Virus record (IMG/VR): IMGVR_UViG_3300031227_006990
Coordinates: 1 to 30,689 of that record
Direction: 5' to 3' (one strand)
Length of the DNA stretch: 30,689 nt
DNA from: a virus
This document shows positions 21,559 to 30,689 of the stretch, piece after piece (position 1 is the stretch's first letter; every line of letters starts with the position of its first letter). The notes under the pieces were generated by a model that was given only the letters and a program-made list of their open reading frames with translations, ran no database searches and had not been told where the DNA came from. Position numbers and translations under genes: made by a program.

Positions 21559-22370
21559 GTGCACCACGTCGACATCCGGCAATTCTTCAGCCACCTACTA
21601 GAAAACTTTTGTCTAATCCAGATGAAGCTTCTCGTTATCATGAGGCTATTTGGAAAAGATCTGGTGGTTATACCGCTAATATGCCTGATTTAAAGGGTTT
21701 AGAAGCATCAGTTTCTGAATTAAATACATTAGTTGGTATTAAAACTACTGATAATTCAACTGTTCAAAAACAATTAGATTTAAAAGCAGATTCAGCTGAT
21801 ATTGGAACAATTGCATCCCAAGATGCTGATAGTGTTGCGATCACAGGTGGTACTATTTCTGGTGTTACCATATCTGGTAGCTCAATCACTATTCCAGTTG
21901 GTACTTCAACAAGTAATATTCAATTAGGTGGAACATTAAATGTTAATACAACGGCTGCTTCAAATACTGGTGGTGCTGAAACAAATTTAATTTCTTATTC
22001 ATTACCAGCAAATAGTTTAACTGCTAATGGAGATTGTTATGAAGTTTTAGCATGGGGAACAGTTGCTGCTAATGCTAACAACAAAAGAATTAGATTGAAG
22101 TATGGTGCAACAACGATATATGACACAGGTGCTGTTGCTGCTAATTCAGGTAGTTGGTGTCTTAAATCAACGATTATTAGAACAGGTGCTGCTACTCAGA
22201 CTGTAGTATCCGTAATGATTTCTAGTAATAATTTAATTGCAGAAAGTAGTGAAGTTTCAACACCAACAGAAACATTATCTGGGGCAGTAACATTAGTTTG
22301 TACAGGATTAGGTGTTGCGACAAATGATATTACGCAGAGTAGTTTAATTGTTAAATGGTTTAAAGCATAA
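21555..22370 (+). CDS. Tail needle or small fibre-like protein
   Basis: The 271-residue protein takes the place of P22 gp26 (needle) after gp10. The N-terminus M-S-A-P-R-R-H-P-A-I-L-Q-P-P could be the tip that fits gp10. Residues 45-80 have heptad-like spacing and could be a trimeric coiled coil. The C-terminal part (about 120-271), with N-L-I-S-Y-S-L-P-A-N-S-L and R-L-K-Y-G-A-T-T-I-Y-D, is beta-rich like knob domains. A needle is inferred mainly from position; it could also be a short fibre. It overlaps gp10 by four bases. Confidence 0.55.
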   Translation: MSAPRRHPAILQPPTRKLLSNPDEASRYHEAIWKRSGGYTANMPDLKGLEASVSELNTLVGIKTTDNSTVQKQLDLKADSADIGTIASQDADSVAITGGTISGVTISGSSITIPVGTSTSNIQLGGTLNVNTTAASNTGGAETNLISYSLPANSLTANGDCYEVLAWGTVAANANNKRIRLKYGATTIYDTGAVAANSGSWCLKSTIIRTGAATQTVVSVMISSNNLIAESSEVSTPTETLSGAVTLVCTGLGVATNDITQSSLIVKWFKA

Positions 22371-22381
22371 GGAGAGAGATC

Positions 22382-23152
22382 ATGGGTTTATTTGATGGCG
22401 GAAGTGGTGCAGCTGATAAGGCTCAAGGTGCATACGAAGGTTGGATGAATAAAGCTGTTCAGAATTACCAAGACTTTTGGAAACAAGGTCGCGGTGACAT
22501 CATGGGAATGTATGGTCAAGGATTGGGTTTTTTAAATCCTTATATGAAAGCTGGTCAACAAGCATTAGGAGATTATCAATCTTCATTAGGTGAAGGCGGT
22601 GGTCAACCTGGTGTACCTGGTGCTCCGCAAGGACCAGGAGAGGCTCAGCAAGGCGTTTTAAACAAATTTAAATCATCACCAGGCTATCAATTTCAATTAC
22701 AGCAGGGATTGGGAGCAATTAACAGACAATCCGATGCAAAAGGCTTAGGTGGCTCAGGAGGCACATTAAAAGCGCTTCAACAGTATGGTCAAGGAATGGC
22801 TAATCAAGACTATGGTAAATACCAACAACAATTAGGTGGATTAGCCGGAATGGGTCAGCAAGCAGCTGGTCAAGCATTTCAGGGTGCGTTAGGAACAGGT
22901 CAAGAGTTGGGTCAGCTGGGTGCCCAGTATGCAGGTGATATTGGTGGCGCATACGGTGGTATGGGCACCTCAGCTGCAAATTCAATTATGGGCGGTTATG
23001 GAGCTGATCAAGCACAACAATCAAATTGGATGAATCAATTAGGAATGCTTGGTGGCGCTGGATTAGGTTTCATGGCTGGTGGTCCTATGGGTGCTTATTA
23101 TGGCGCTGGTATAGGTGGTGCCGCCGGTGGTGCAGCGGGTAGTTGGTTTTAA
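22382..23152 (+). CDS. Candidate DNA-ejection protein, Gly/Gln-rich
   Basis: The 256-residue protein has S-S-P-G-Y-Q-F-Q-L-Q-Q-G-L-G-A-I-N-R-Q-S (about 98-117), then G-G-S-G-G-T-L-K-A-L-Q-Q-Y-G-Q-G, a pattern common in internal virion or DNA-transfer proteins of podophages. A hydrophobic Gly/Ala-rich stretch lies at the end (about 218-256), consistent with entering a membrane. By order it matches the P22 gp14-gp7-gp20-gp16 group. AAGGAGAG precedes ATG. Confidence 0.7.
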   Translation: MGLFDGGSGAADKAQGAYEGWMNKAVQNYQDFWKQGRGDIMGMYGQGLGFLNPYMKAGQQALGDYQSSLGEGGGQPGVPGAPQGPGEAQQGVLNKFKSSPGYQFQLQQGLGAINRQSDAKGLGGSGGTLKALQQYGQGMANQDYGKYQQQLGGLAGMGQQAAGQAFQGALGTGQELGQLGAQYAGDIGGAYGGMGTSAANSIMGGYGADQAQQSNWMNQLGMLGGAGLGFMAGGPMGAYYGAGIGGAAGGAAGSWF

Positions 23153-23166
23153 TAGGAGAATATAAA

Positions 23167-24681
23167 ATGCCACAAGTAATGACCCCAAATTATGGATTGT
23201 TGAGAAATCTTCCTCAACCACAACCAGTTAGTAGTGCACTGGCTGGTTATCAAACATTAGAAAAAATTAAGTCTATGCATAGTGACAATCTAATGAAGCA
23301 AAAAATGCTAGGTATGCAGCAACAGAATCTTCAATTACAAGGAATGAAAACATTAGCTGCTTTACATCAAATGCAGGTTGGAAAAACATTACCGCAGGAG
23401 GCATTGTGGAAAGAATTTCAGCAATCTTATGCTCAAAATCCTAGAAGTGCTCATACTCAATATTTATCTTCTGTCTTACAAAAACAAATGTCTTCAGGTA
23501 AAGGGATATCTTATACCAGTCCAGGTGGTGCAACTTTACAAATTGGAGGAACACAACCTGCTGGAGCGCCTCAACCACAAACAGCAATAGCACAAGCTCC
23601 TCAACAACAAATGCAACAGCCAATGCAACAACAAATGCAACAGCCAATGCAACAGCCAATGCAACAACAAATTCCACAGATAGTTCAAGGTATGCAACCA
23701 GGTATGCAGCAACCACCTCAACAGTTACCTCAACAGTTACCTCAACAAGGTATGCAACATATTGGCAGAGGATCTAATTTATTAACTGACATAACACAAG
23801 CTCATCAACAAGGTATGCAGCAACCACCTCAACATCCAATGCAACCACCACCTCCTTCGATGAATCAGCTTTTATTTCCACCAGGACAACCTCAATTAAC
23901 ACCTGGACAAAAGCAATATCAAATTGAAGAAGCAAAAGCTAATACTACTTATAAAACATCAATTATTAATGATGCCGGACAGCAACAGCAAATAAAAGAT
24001 GATGTAAATAATATTCAAGCAAGTTTATATAGAGGACATTCAGGTATTATAGGACAAGCTGGAAATTTCTTCTCTAAAGAAGGTGCACCATTAAGAAAGC
24101 AAATTAATCAATTAGTCTTAGATCGTTTTAATACTATGCAACATATTGGACGAGGATCTAATTTATTAATTAACATTATTAAAGGATCAAAACCATCATT
24201 ATGGATGCCTAAAGCTTCTATTCAACAAGTATTAGACATTGTCTATGGTATTAGTAATAGAGCTGTTGAACATGAACGATTTATGCATTTTTTAGGGAGT
24301 CAGGGAGTTCATGATAGAGGAGCAGTTTCTAATTTATGGAATCGTTATGATGACGCTTACAGGATAGCTGATCCACGAACAGGGAAGGTTAATTTTGATA
24401 ATCAAAACAAATGGGCTGACTTTTTAGTAAAAAATGCAAATACAATTCAAGGATTAACGCCACAACAGCGTAAACAATTTGCTCAAAATTCCAGTCAAAT
24501 GATTGGGGTTGAACATCAATTTAATCGTGAAACTAAAATGTTAGGAACCCCATATTCTTTACCTGAATTGAAAGCTATGGCAAATAAATATAGAGGAAAT
24601 GTTTCATTAACAAATGCACTTACTCAGTTAATTAGTAATGTTAGAAAGAAATTTGGTTCTCAAGAAGTTCCAGGAGTTTAA
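23167..24681 (+). CDS. Candidate ejection protein with Gln-rich middle
   Basis: The frame opens at 23143, but AGGAG before ATG 23167 (M-P-Q-V-M-T-P) gives 504 residues. The N-terminal 50 residues are helical. Residues about 140-235 are Gln/Met/Pro-rich with tandem M-Q-Q-P/M-Q-Q-Q units. A helical region then ends in A-L-T-Q-L-I-S. The phrase M-Q-H-I-G-R-G-S-N-L-L occurs twice, in-frame and 128 codons apart. Position in the P22-like ejection group and low complexity suggest an internal virion protein. No direct motif proves it. Confidence 0.6.
   Translation: MPQVMTPNYGLLRNLPQPQPVSSALAGYQTLEKIKSMHSDNLMKQKMLGMQQQNLQLQGMKTLAALHQMQVGKTLPQEALWKEFQQSYAQNPRSAHTQYLSSVLQKQMSSGKGISYTSPGGATLQIGGTQPAGAPQPQTAIAQAPQQQMQQPMQQQMQQPMQQPMQQQIPQIVQGMQPGMQQPPQQLPQQLPQQGMQHIGRGSNLLTDITQAHQQGMQQPPQHPMQPPPPSMNQLLFPPGQPQLTPGQKQYQIEEAKANTTYKTSIINDAGQQQQIKDDVNNIQASLYRGHSGIIGQAGNFFSKEGAPLRKQINQLVLDRFNTMQHIGRGSNLLINIIKGSKPSLWMPKASIQQVLDIVYGISNRAVEHERFMHFLGSQGVHDRGAVSNLWNRYDDAYRIADPRTGKVNFDNQNKWADFLVKNANTIQGLTPQQRKQFAQNSSQMIGVEHQFNRETKMLGTPYSLPELKAMANKYRGNVSLTNALTQLISNVRKKFGSQEVPGV
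23752..24178 (+). repeat. 43-bp imperfect direct repeat within one gene
   Basis: Copies at 23752-23794 and 24136-24178 differ at about five positions and are spaced by 384 bases. Both are in-frame and encode M-Q-H-I-G-R-G-S-N-L-L. Confidence 0.9.
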
Positions 24682-24683
24682 TA

Positions 24684-26669
24684 ATGGCAGATAATTCACA
24701 GTTAGAACAAATTGCTTCTCAGACCTTTGGAGGTGGTAATTATCCAAATGTGTCTATGGCGCCTACTCAATCTCAAGATACACCAAATGCATTGGAACAA
24801 ATAGCATCTCAAACTTTTCAAAAGAGAGGAGATACAGGTGGTGAACAAGATGCTAGTGATAAATTATCTACATTAGGCTCTTTATTGCAGGGTGGAAAAC
24901 TCGGTATTGAAGAATTTATGGGTCGATTAGGTCAATTAGGCTGGAAGGGTGGCGAAAAATTGAATTTATTAAAACCAGGAACTGCTGCATATTATACGCG
25001 TTCGTGGAATAAAATAATAAAATCAGATAAGGATTATCAAGAAGCGTTACAAAAACATCCTTGGGCTGTTAAAATAGGTGAATTCGCTGGTGGAATTCTC
25101 CCTTTAATGGCAACTCCAGTAGGAGAAGCTGGTGAAGCGGTAGCGGGTGTGTCTAAATTAATTGGCGGTGGTGAAAAATTATCAAAATTTCTTAAATTAT
25201 TAGGTACAGGATTTGCGGTTGGAGAAACAAATTTTGATCCAACAGGTCATCATATTTTATCTGCTGTTCCTGGGGTTGGCGGAGCTGCTGCCTCATTAAT
25301 TCCAGGATTAGGATATAAAGGGATAGAGGCATTAGGACGTCCTACTGCAGAAATGTTAAGTGGAATGGCTGATAAAATAGGCGCTAAACTAACACCTTAT
25401 CCGAAATTACAGCAATATTTATCTTACTTACCCTTTAATTCATTAAAACCTCAAGGTGAAGAAATAGCCGAGGGCTTAAGAAAATCAGGCGATAACATTA
25501 TTGAAGAAGCGGGTGGTCCAGATAGTTATAAAAATAATTTATCCGGGGAATTAGAGAATTCTTATAAAACTCATAATAAATTATATAAAGAGAACAATAA
25601 AAAAATATTAGATAAAATATCTGAAAATCCTGAAAACGTTAAATTAAAGAATTTTAGACAAAAATTATTAGATAAAAAATCTGAATTATCTTTAATGCCA
25701 TCTAGCCATCAAGATCCTGAGTTAATGTCAGATATTGATCGTCATTTATCATTACCTGATTTACCTTATGCTCAAACTGATAAAATAAGACGTGATATCG
25801 GAATGGACGTTGGTAATTATAATAAAGGATTTACGCGTGGTTCAGTTAGTCCAGAGAAAAATAATCTTTGTAAAGGGCTTTATGGCTCTTTAAATGAAGA
25901 CTTAAAAACACATTTAAAAAGCACTAGCCCAGCGTTATCAGAAGCATTTGAAAAAAATCAAGAGATGTATAAAAATAAAGTAATTCCATTTAATCATGGT
26001 TCATTAAGTAAATTTAAATTAGCAAATTTTGACGCAGATAAAATTGTTGGACAGTTTTTAAGAAAAGATCAGAATAAAACAGCTGAGCAATTATTAGATA
26101 CATTACCAGAAGGAAATGTAAAAGGACGAGCATCGGCTCAAGCAGCTTTAATGCATAACGCTTTAGAGGCTGGAAGAATAGGTGATTTAGGAATGAATGC
26201 TAAAAAAGTAGTTAATAGAGCATTAAAATTAGATGAAGAACATCCAACAATATTTTCTAGTGAACAGAAAGAAACATTAAAAGGATATAACAATTTAATA
26301 AATTATATTGAAGATATAAAACCGGGTTCTACAAATAGTGCAAAAATAACACCTCCTGGATGGTTAACAAAAAAAGGAATTACCGGAATCGGTGTTGGGG
26401 GTGGTGCTATGGGGTTAGGTGTACATGCTGGTTTTAGTCCAATATTAATGGGTTCTTTAGTATTAGCCGGCCCTGTTTTTGGAAAAATTATTGGTTCAAA
26501 AGTAGGGATAAATGCATTAAGACAACTTTCTAAGTTTGGCATAAAAGCAGCTGACGCAAAAAAGAATGTTATAGTTCAAAGATTAATGAAAATAGCAACA
26601 AAAGGATCTGCATTTGCAGGCGCTAAAGCATATAGCAACCCAGATATTTCTTTTGGTAAAACAGAATAA
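24684..26669 (+). CDS. Candidate large ejection protein
   Basis: The 661-residue protein begins MADNSQLEQIASQTFGGGNY and repeats L-E-Q-I-A-S-Q-T-F at about residues 7-15 and 37-45. It has hydrophobic Gly-rich stretches at about 134-158 (I-G-E-F-A-G-G-I-L-P-L-M) and at 568-605, long charged helices between, and a basic end. This suits a membrane-penetrating ejection protein of the P22 gp16 type, by position and shape only. The start lies three bases after the previous stop, with weak AGGAG in the end of that gene. Confidence 0.6.
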   Translation: MADNSQLEQIASQTFGGGNYPNVSMAPTQSQDTPNALEQIASQTFQKRGDTGGEQDASDKLSTLGSLLQGGKLGIEEFMGRLGQLGWKGGEKLNLLKPGTAAYYTRSWNKIIKSDKDYQEALQKHPWAVKIGEFAGGILPLMATPVGEAGEAVAGVSKLIGGGEKLSKFLKLLGTGFAVGETNFDPTGHHILSAVPGVGGAAASLIPGLGYKGIEALGRPTAEMLSGMADKIGAKLTPYPKLQQYLSYLPFNSLKPQGEEIAEGLRKSGDNIIEEAGGPDSYKNNLSGELENSYKTHNKLYKENNKKILDKISENPENVKLKNFRQKLLDKKSELSLMPSSHQDPELMSDIDRHLSLPDLPYAQTDKIRRDIGMDVGNYNKGFTRGSVSPEKNNLCKGLYGSLNEDLKTHLKSTSPALSEAFEKNQEMYKNKVIPFNHGSLSKFKLANFDADKIVGQFLRKDQNKTAEQLLDTLPEGNVKGRASAQAALMHNALEAGRIGDLGMNAKKVVNRALKLDEEHPTIFSSEQKETLKGYNNLINYIEDIKPGSTNSAKITPPGWLTKKGITGIGVGGGAMGLGVHAGFSPILMGSLVLAGPVFGKIIGSKVGINALRQLSKFGIKAADAKKNVIVQRLMKIATKGSAFAGAKAYSNPDISFGKTE

Positions 26670-26683
26670 GAGGATAAATAGAT

Positions 26684-28408
26684 ATGTCAACATTATTACC
26701 AGCACCGAGGATACAATTTATTGATGAGAATGGTGAACCATTAGAAGGGGGTAAGGTTTATACCTATACTGCTGGCACCACAACCAATAAAACAACATGG
26801 AAAGGTCAGGGAGAATCGGTTGCAAATACCAATCCTATTATATTAGATTCTGAAGGAAAAGGTGATATTTGGGGTAATGGAAGTTATAAGATAGTTGTTA
26901 AAACATCAGCTGATATAACTGTTTCAACAACCGATTCTGTTAATCTTTATAATCCTGTTGATTGGACTGGATTAACTGCTTCTGTTGCTGATCTAAATTC
27001 AACTACAACTACTTATGTTCAAAAAGCAGCTGATTATTCGATTGTTTTAGGTGATAGAGGTAAAACACTTGCTGGAAATGCTACTTCTGCAGCTGTTACT
27101 TTTAATTTATTAACATCCGCAACAGCGGGCAATGGATATAGAATAACTTTTAAAAAAGTAGAAAGATCTAATAATGCAGTCATAGTAAGTCCACATGGAT
27201 CAGAGAAAGTTGACGATTATGATACTTTTACGCTGTATGATTTTGAAGATTTTTGTGAAATTTTATGTGATGGTTCTAATTGGAGAGTGGTGGCAGCTAG
27301 AATTCGTGGAACAACGGAACTCATTACAACAGATTTAACAGTTGATTTAGGTGATATTGAAAAAACTATATTAGGAGATGCAAGTAGTGCAGATATTACT
27401 GTTAACTTACCGGCGATATCAGGATTAGCAAAAGGATTTAGATTAAATGTCAAAAAGACAGATTCTTCTTCAAATGCAGTTACTTTAGATGCAGCAGGTT
27501 CTGAAACAATTGATGGTGCTGCAACTTTATCATTATCAAATCAATATGCAGCTGCTTCTGTTGTTGCAGATGGAAGTGATTGGCAAGTTTATTCAGAATT
27601 CGGATCTTCAGCAAGTTCGCCTTATATGCGTGGATATATTAGTGGGATGCTTCCTTCTAATGATACGGACACAGATCATGATATTTCTTTTTCAATTGGA
27701 AAATGTCGAGATTCAACTGATGCTGGAAACATGAGTCTTTCATCAGCATTAGTTAAACAAATAGATTCTGACTGGGTTGTAGGAACTGGAAATGGTGGTT
27801 TTCCGAGCGGACTAAGCATCGCCATTGATACCTGGTATCATTTATTTATTATAGCTAAAACTGATGGCACAACTGATGCTGGATTTGATAGTAGCATAAC
27901 TGCTACTAATTTATTAACGGATGCAACTGGATATACTTTATATCGTCGTGTTGGATCAGTAAGAACTGATGCTACATCTAATATTCTAAAATTTTTTGCA
28001 GTTGATAAAGGAATTTCATATAGGGAATTCCTTTGGTATTTTGTTCCGAATGCTGATGGAACTGCTGAAATTTCAGATTTAACGACTGGAGCGACTGCAA
28101 ATACAGGAACATTAACACATGTTCCAACTGGAATTACTGTTTTTGCATTATTATATGCATCACTTGATAGAAGTCATACTGGTTTAACAGAGGATAGAAT
28201 TCTTTTATATGTTTCTGCATTAGAAAACAATGATCAAGCCGCAGGACTTCATATATGTCAAATAGGTATAGGTCTTCCAGGATCTGGAACTTTAACAGCA
28301 GCAGCATTAATAGAAGTTAAAACTAACACATCAGCTGCGTTTAGATATAGGACTAGTTTCACTGGAATATTTACGTGTAGTTCAAAAGGATGGATAGATC
28401 CCTTATAA
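26684..28408 (+). CDS. Tail fibre/appendage protein
   Basis: The 574-residue protein begins MSTLLPAPRIQFIDENGEPL and continues G-G-K-V-Y-T-Y-T-A-G-T-T-T-N-K-T-T-W, the start domain of many phage tailspikes and fibres that bind the tail. Two tandem beta modules follow, about 112-210 (V-L-G-D-R-G-K-T-L-A-G-N-A-T) and 217-312 (D-L-G-D-I-E-K-T-I-L-G-D-A-S). A beta-rich C-terminal domain may bind the host. The domain order suggests a receptor-binding protein; no enzyme motif is seen. GAGG precedes ATG. Confidence 0.75.
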   Translation: MSTLLPAPRIQFIDENGEPLEGGKVYTYTAGTTTNKTTWKGQGESVANTNPIILDSEGKGDIWGNGSYKIVVKTSADITVSTTDSVNLYNPVDWTGLTASVADLNSTTTTYVQKAADYSIVLGDRGKTLAGNATSAAVTFNLLTSATAGNGYRITFKKVERSNNAVIVSPHGSEKVDDYDTFTLYDFEDFCEILCDGSNWRVVAARIRGTTELITTDLTVDLGDIEKTILGDASSADITVNLPAISGLAKGFRLNVKKTDSSSNAVTLDAAGSETIDGAATLSLSNQYAAASVVADGSDWQVYSEFGSSASSPYMRGYISGMLPSNDTDTDHDISFSIGKCRDSTDAGNMSLSSALVKQIDSDWVVGTGNGGFPSGLSIAIDTWYHLFIIAKTDGTTDAGFDSSITATNLLTDATGYTLYRRVGSVRTDATSNILKFFAVDKGISYREFLWYFVPNADGTAEISDLTTGATANTGTLTHVPTGITVFALLYASLDRSHTGLTEDRILLYVSALENNDQAAGLHICQIGIGLPGSGTLTAAALIEVKTNTSAAFRYRTSFTGIFTCSSKGWIDPL

Positions 28409-28426
28409 ATTTAGGAGTATTTTAAA

Positions 28427-30689
28427 ATGGCAAATGTAAATAATCCATTTGGTGCAAGAATAATTAGATCGCTTTTTTCTGATGAAATTAGCAGTGAAAA
28501 GTATGTCACGGCTTCGTCTGATGCTACTCCTATTTATATGGGTGATTTTGTATCAACGACAGGTGCTTTTGATAGTGATGGTAATCCTGTTTGTACTAAA
28601 GCAAACACTTATGATCCAATGGTAGGTATTGTAATAGGTTTTGAACAACAATATACAGCTTCTGGTCAAAACATTACTTATCGTAAAGCAAGCACTACTA
28701 GAACTGTCTATGTTTGTGATGATCCATATATTGTATTTGAAATGCAAGTTAATGGTACTTTAACAGCAGCAGATGCTAGACAAAATGCTAATATCGTATT
28801 AGGAACACCTAATAATGCTATTGGAAAATCAGGAACTCAGATTAATCTAAATACATTAACGACTCAAACAGCTCAGTTAAAGATTTTAGGATTATCTCCT
28901 AAAGTAAATAATGAATTAGGTCAATATTCAGTTGTTTTAGCAATGATTCATGAACATGAATTACAGCATGCAACAAGTTCATCTATTCCTGATACAATTT
29001 GGCAAGATAAAGTTAATTCAGAAACTAATTTTACAACTTCAGAACCTGCTTCTCCAACAATTCATGATAGATACATCAATACCACTACAGGAACAAGTAG
29101 TGTTACCAGTCAATCAGTAACAGCTGATTATATATACGAATGGGGTGGTAGTCGTTGGGATGAGACAGCTGCTGAAGAAGGAATGATGACTTATATTGAT
29201 GACACAAATCTTTATGAATCATTTGATGGAACTACTTGGAGTGATACAGGTGGTTTTGTTAATCATAATTCTACTTTAAATAAACAAGGTGGAACAGCGA
29301 CTGAATATTATCATTTAACAGCGACAGAACATGGTTATGTAAGTGGAGCAAATGCGCAATCGCTTTTAACGACTGCTTCTCCTACTTTTGTTAATGGGCA
29401 TTTCACTGGTAAATTAACGGTAGATGGGGCAATTGATCCAACTGCTTTACTTTTAGATGCTCAAGCTTCAGCGCCTTTTACAGATAATGGAACTATTTAT
29501 TATAGTAGTGCAACCAATAATTTTCAATTTAGAGAGAATGGTGCTTGGACAACTTTAACAACTTATAGCACTTTTGCCGCATTAACAGATGTTACAGGTG
29601 CGTATACTACAGCAAATGCGCTTTATCGTACGAATGCAGCAGCAAATGGTTATGAGGAAACAACCACCTTATTAACTGAATCTGTTGAGGAGAATCAATT
29701 TACATTTTCTCGTGGTACGATTGACTTAGTAGTCAGTACTGATTGTACGATTAATCAAGATTTATCAAATTCATCTGATGTTAGTTTTAATTCTATTGTT
29801 TTACCAATTAATGGGACTATTTTATTTAATCTTACCACAGGAACGATTGGTGGTTATGGTGGTGCGGCTGCACTGGGTCTTACCTTTACTTTTGGCGATT
29901 TAATGCCGGGTTTGACTGAGATTAATGTTGCCCCTTATGGTGGCGCTTTAAGCATTGATTGGGAATTATTAAATAGTATTACTGTTGCAGGTACGTCAGG
30001 TGCAACCACAGATTTCTTAACATTCAATAATTCAACTGCTGCTATAACTAGTAGTGGAACTGGAATGCTGTTTAATTTTACAGCTTCTGATACGAATGTT
30101 TATGATGCAGCTAGGATTGCAGCGATTGCGGAAGGTACATGGACTGGTACTGCTGCAAGTCAAGATTCTTATTTATCTATACAAACAGCACTTAACGGAA
30201 CAGTTTCTGAGAAGTTAAGAGTGGATCCTAATGGAGCGCTTTTAGCAACTGGTGGAACATTAACTATTGGCGGTGTTGGTGGATCTAATAATGAAAATCT
30301 AGTTTTTGATTTTGAGACAGGTCCTAATTCTGTCACCGTTACTTCTACAACTGGAACAGCATTGATTTATTGGAATGAACTTTTACCACAAATAACATTG
30401 ACAGGGACAGTTGAAAATACAGTGGATTTTATTATTTTCGATAATATTGTTACTCATGCTGCTATGACTAATACTGGAACTGGTATTCAGTTCTTACAAA
30501 GAGCACTCGGAGGTTCAACTTCTATTGAATCTGGTCGACTTGGTATTTATACCGAAGGAAATTGGGTGCATGGAACTCCTTCTAGTATAGATTCTTATAT
30601 GAGTTTTCAGACCTGTCTTAATGGTACTGTTGCTGAAAAAATGAGAATAAGTTCTGCTGGAAAAATAACTAATGCAGCACAAGCACCAA
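28427..30689 (+). CDS. Fibre-like protein with decoration-like N-terminus, partial
   Basis: AGGAG lies 9 bases before ATG 28427, and the frame stays open for 754 codons to the window end. Residues about 1-185 are a paralogue of the 14152 protein. A linker (about 188-300) and beta-rich fibre modules follow, with two similar units: E-G-T-W-T-G-T-A-A-S-Q-D-S-Y-L-S-I-Q-T-A-L-N-G and, later, E-G-N-W-V-H-G-T-P-S-S-I-D-S-Y-M-S-F-Q-T-C-L-N-G, each followed by E-K-[LM]-R-[VI]. These are typical of long phage fibres. The decoration-like start may hold the fibre to the capsid or the tail. The C-terminus is outside the window. Confidence 0.8.
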   Translation, partial: MANVNNPFGARIIRSLFSDEISSEKYVTASSDATPIYMGDFVSTTGAFDSDGNPVCTKANTYDPMVGIVIGFEQQYTASGQNITYRKASTTRTVYVCDDPYIVFEMQVNGTLTAADARQNANIVLGTPNNAIGKSGTQINLNTLTTQTAQLKILGLSPKVNNELGQYSVVLAMIHEHELQHATSSSIPDTIWQDKVNSETNFTTSEPASPTIHDRYINTTTGTSSVTSQSVTADYIYEWGGSRWDETAAEEGMMTYIDDTNLYESFDGTTWSDTGGFVNHNSTLNKQGGTATEYYHLTATEHGYVSGANAQSLLTTASPTFVNGHFTGKLTVDGAIDPTALLLDAQASAPFTDNGTIYYSSATNNFQFRENGAWTTLTTYSTFAALTDVTGAYTTANALYRTNAAANGYEETTTLLTESVEENQFTFSRGTIDLVVSTDCTINQDLSNSSDVSFNSIVLPINGTILFNLTTGTIGGYGGAAALGLTFTFGDLMPGLTEINVAPYGGALSIDWELLNSITVAGTSGATTDFLTFNNSTAAITSSGTGMLFNFTASDTNVYDAARIAAIAEGTWTGTAASQDSYLSIQTALNGTVSEKLRVDPNGALLATGGTLTIGGVGGSNNENLVFDFETGPNSVTVTSTTGTALIYWNELLPQITLTGTVENTVDFIIFDNIVTHAAMTNTGTGIQFLQRALGGSTSIESGRLGIYTEGNWVHGTPSSIDSYMSFQTCLNGTVAEKMRISSAGKITNAAQAP

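Noticed and set aside
23441-23721. Two minus-strand frames rich in Leu/Val/Ala
   Set aside because: They are antisense shadows of the Gln-rich repeats in the ejection protein gene.
1-30689. Reassigned stop codon in this phage
   Set aside because: TAA, TAG and TGA all end clear genes here; the single in-frame TAA at 5027 is better seen as a mutation.

Overview
The window is about 30.7 kb of a tailed-phage (or prophage) genome with a short-tailed, P22-like virion plan. The DNA is AT-rich. The early genes are very small and tightly packed, with GGAG-type ribosome sites and ATGA or TAATG overlaps. The clearest host clue is a CsrA very close to gammaproteobacterial CsrA, so an AT-rich gammaproteobacterial host is my best guess. 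The window lacks integrase, replication genes, a recognised lysis cassette and tRNAs.

Left part (1-7.5 kb): accessory and early region. A minus-strand csrA is coupled to a partial gene at the window edge and faces a plus-strand operon driven by TTGACA-N17-TAGAAT. The rightward genes are mostly small Cys-rich, probably zinc-binding proteins. A stretch without genes at 2171-2940 holds a promoter, a roughly 140-nt RNA with two interleaved long helices ending in a T-run, and further strong hairpins. A leftward three-gene operon (3967-4762) and a rightward membrane-protein gene start from back-to-back promoters whose -35 boxes are the two halves of one palindrome (4814-4829). A gene with an in-frame stop (5009-5215), an apparently leaderless HTH regulator gene (5824-6060), and a small-terminase candidate follow.

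Right part (7.5 kb to the end): virion module in P22-like order. TerL carries an extra, apparently inactive nuclease-like C-terminal region. Then come portal, a small protein, a GroES-like protein, scaffold, a capsid-adjacent protein, a decoration-like protein, major capsid protein, a small basic protein, a parS-like palindrome, a beta-helix surface protein, two small proteins, gp4-like and gp10-like tail factors, a needle-like protein, three candidate ejection proteins and two fibre or appendage proteins. The last runs off the window and begins with a paralogue of the decoration protein, which would offer a docking idea.

How it fits together: the right half packages DNA (terminase, portal), assembles the head (scaffold, capsid, decoration), closes the tail (gp4/gp10/needle), and carries ejection proteins and host-binding fibres. 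The left half looks like host-takeover and regulatory functions: a phage CsrA, small zinc proteins, HTH regulators and structured RNAs. Several helices here have G-U wobbles that pair only in the plus-strand RNA, which supports their acting as rightward transcripts.
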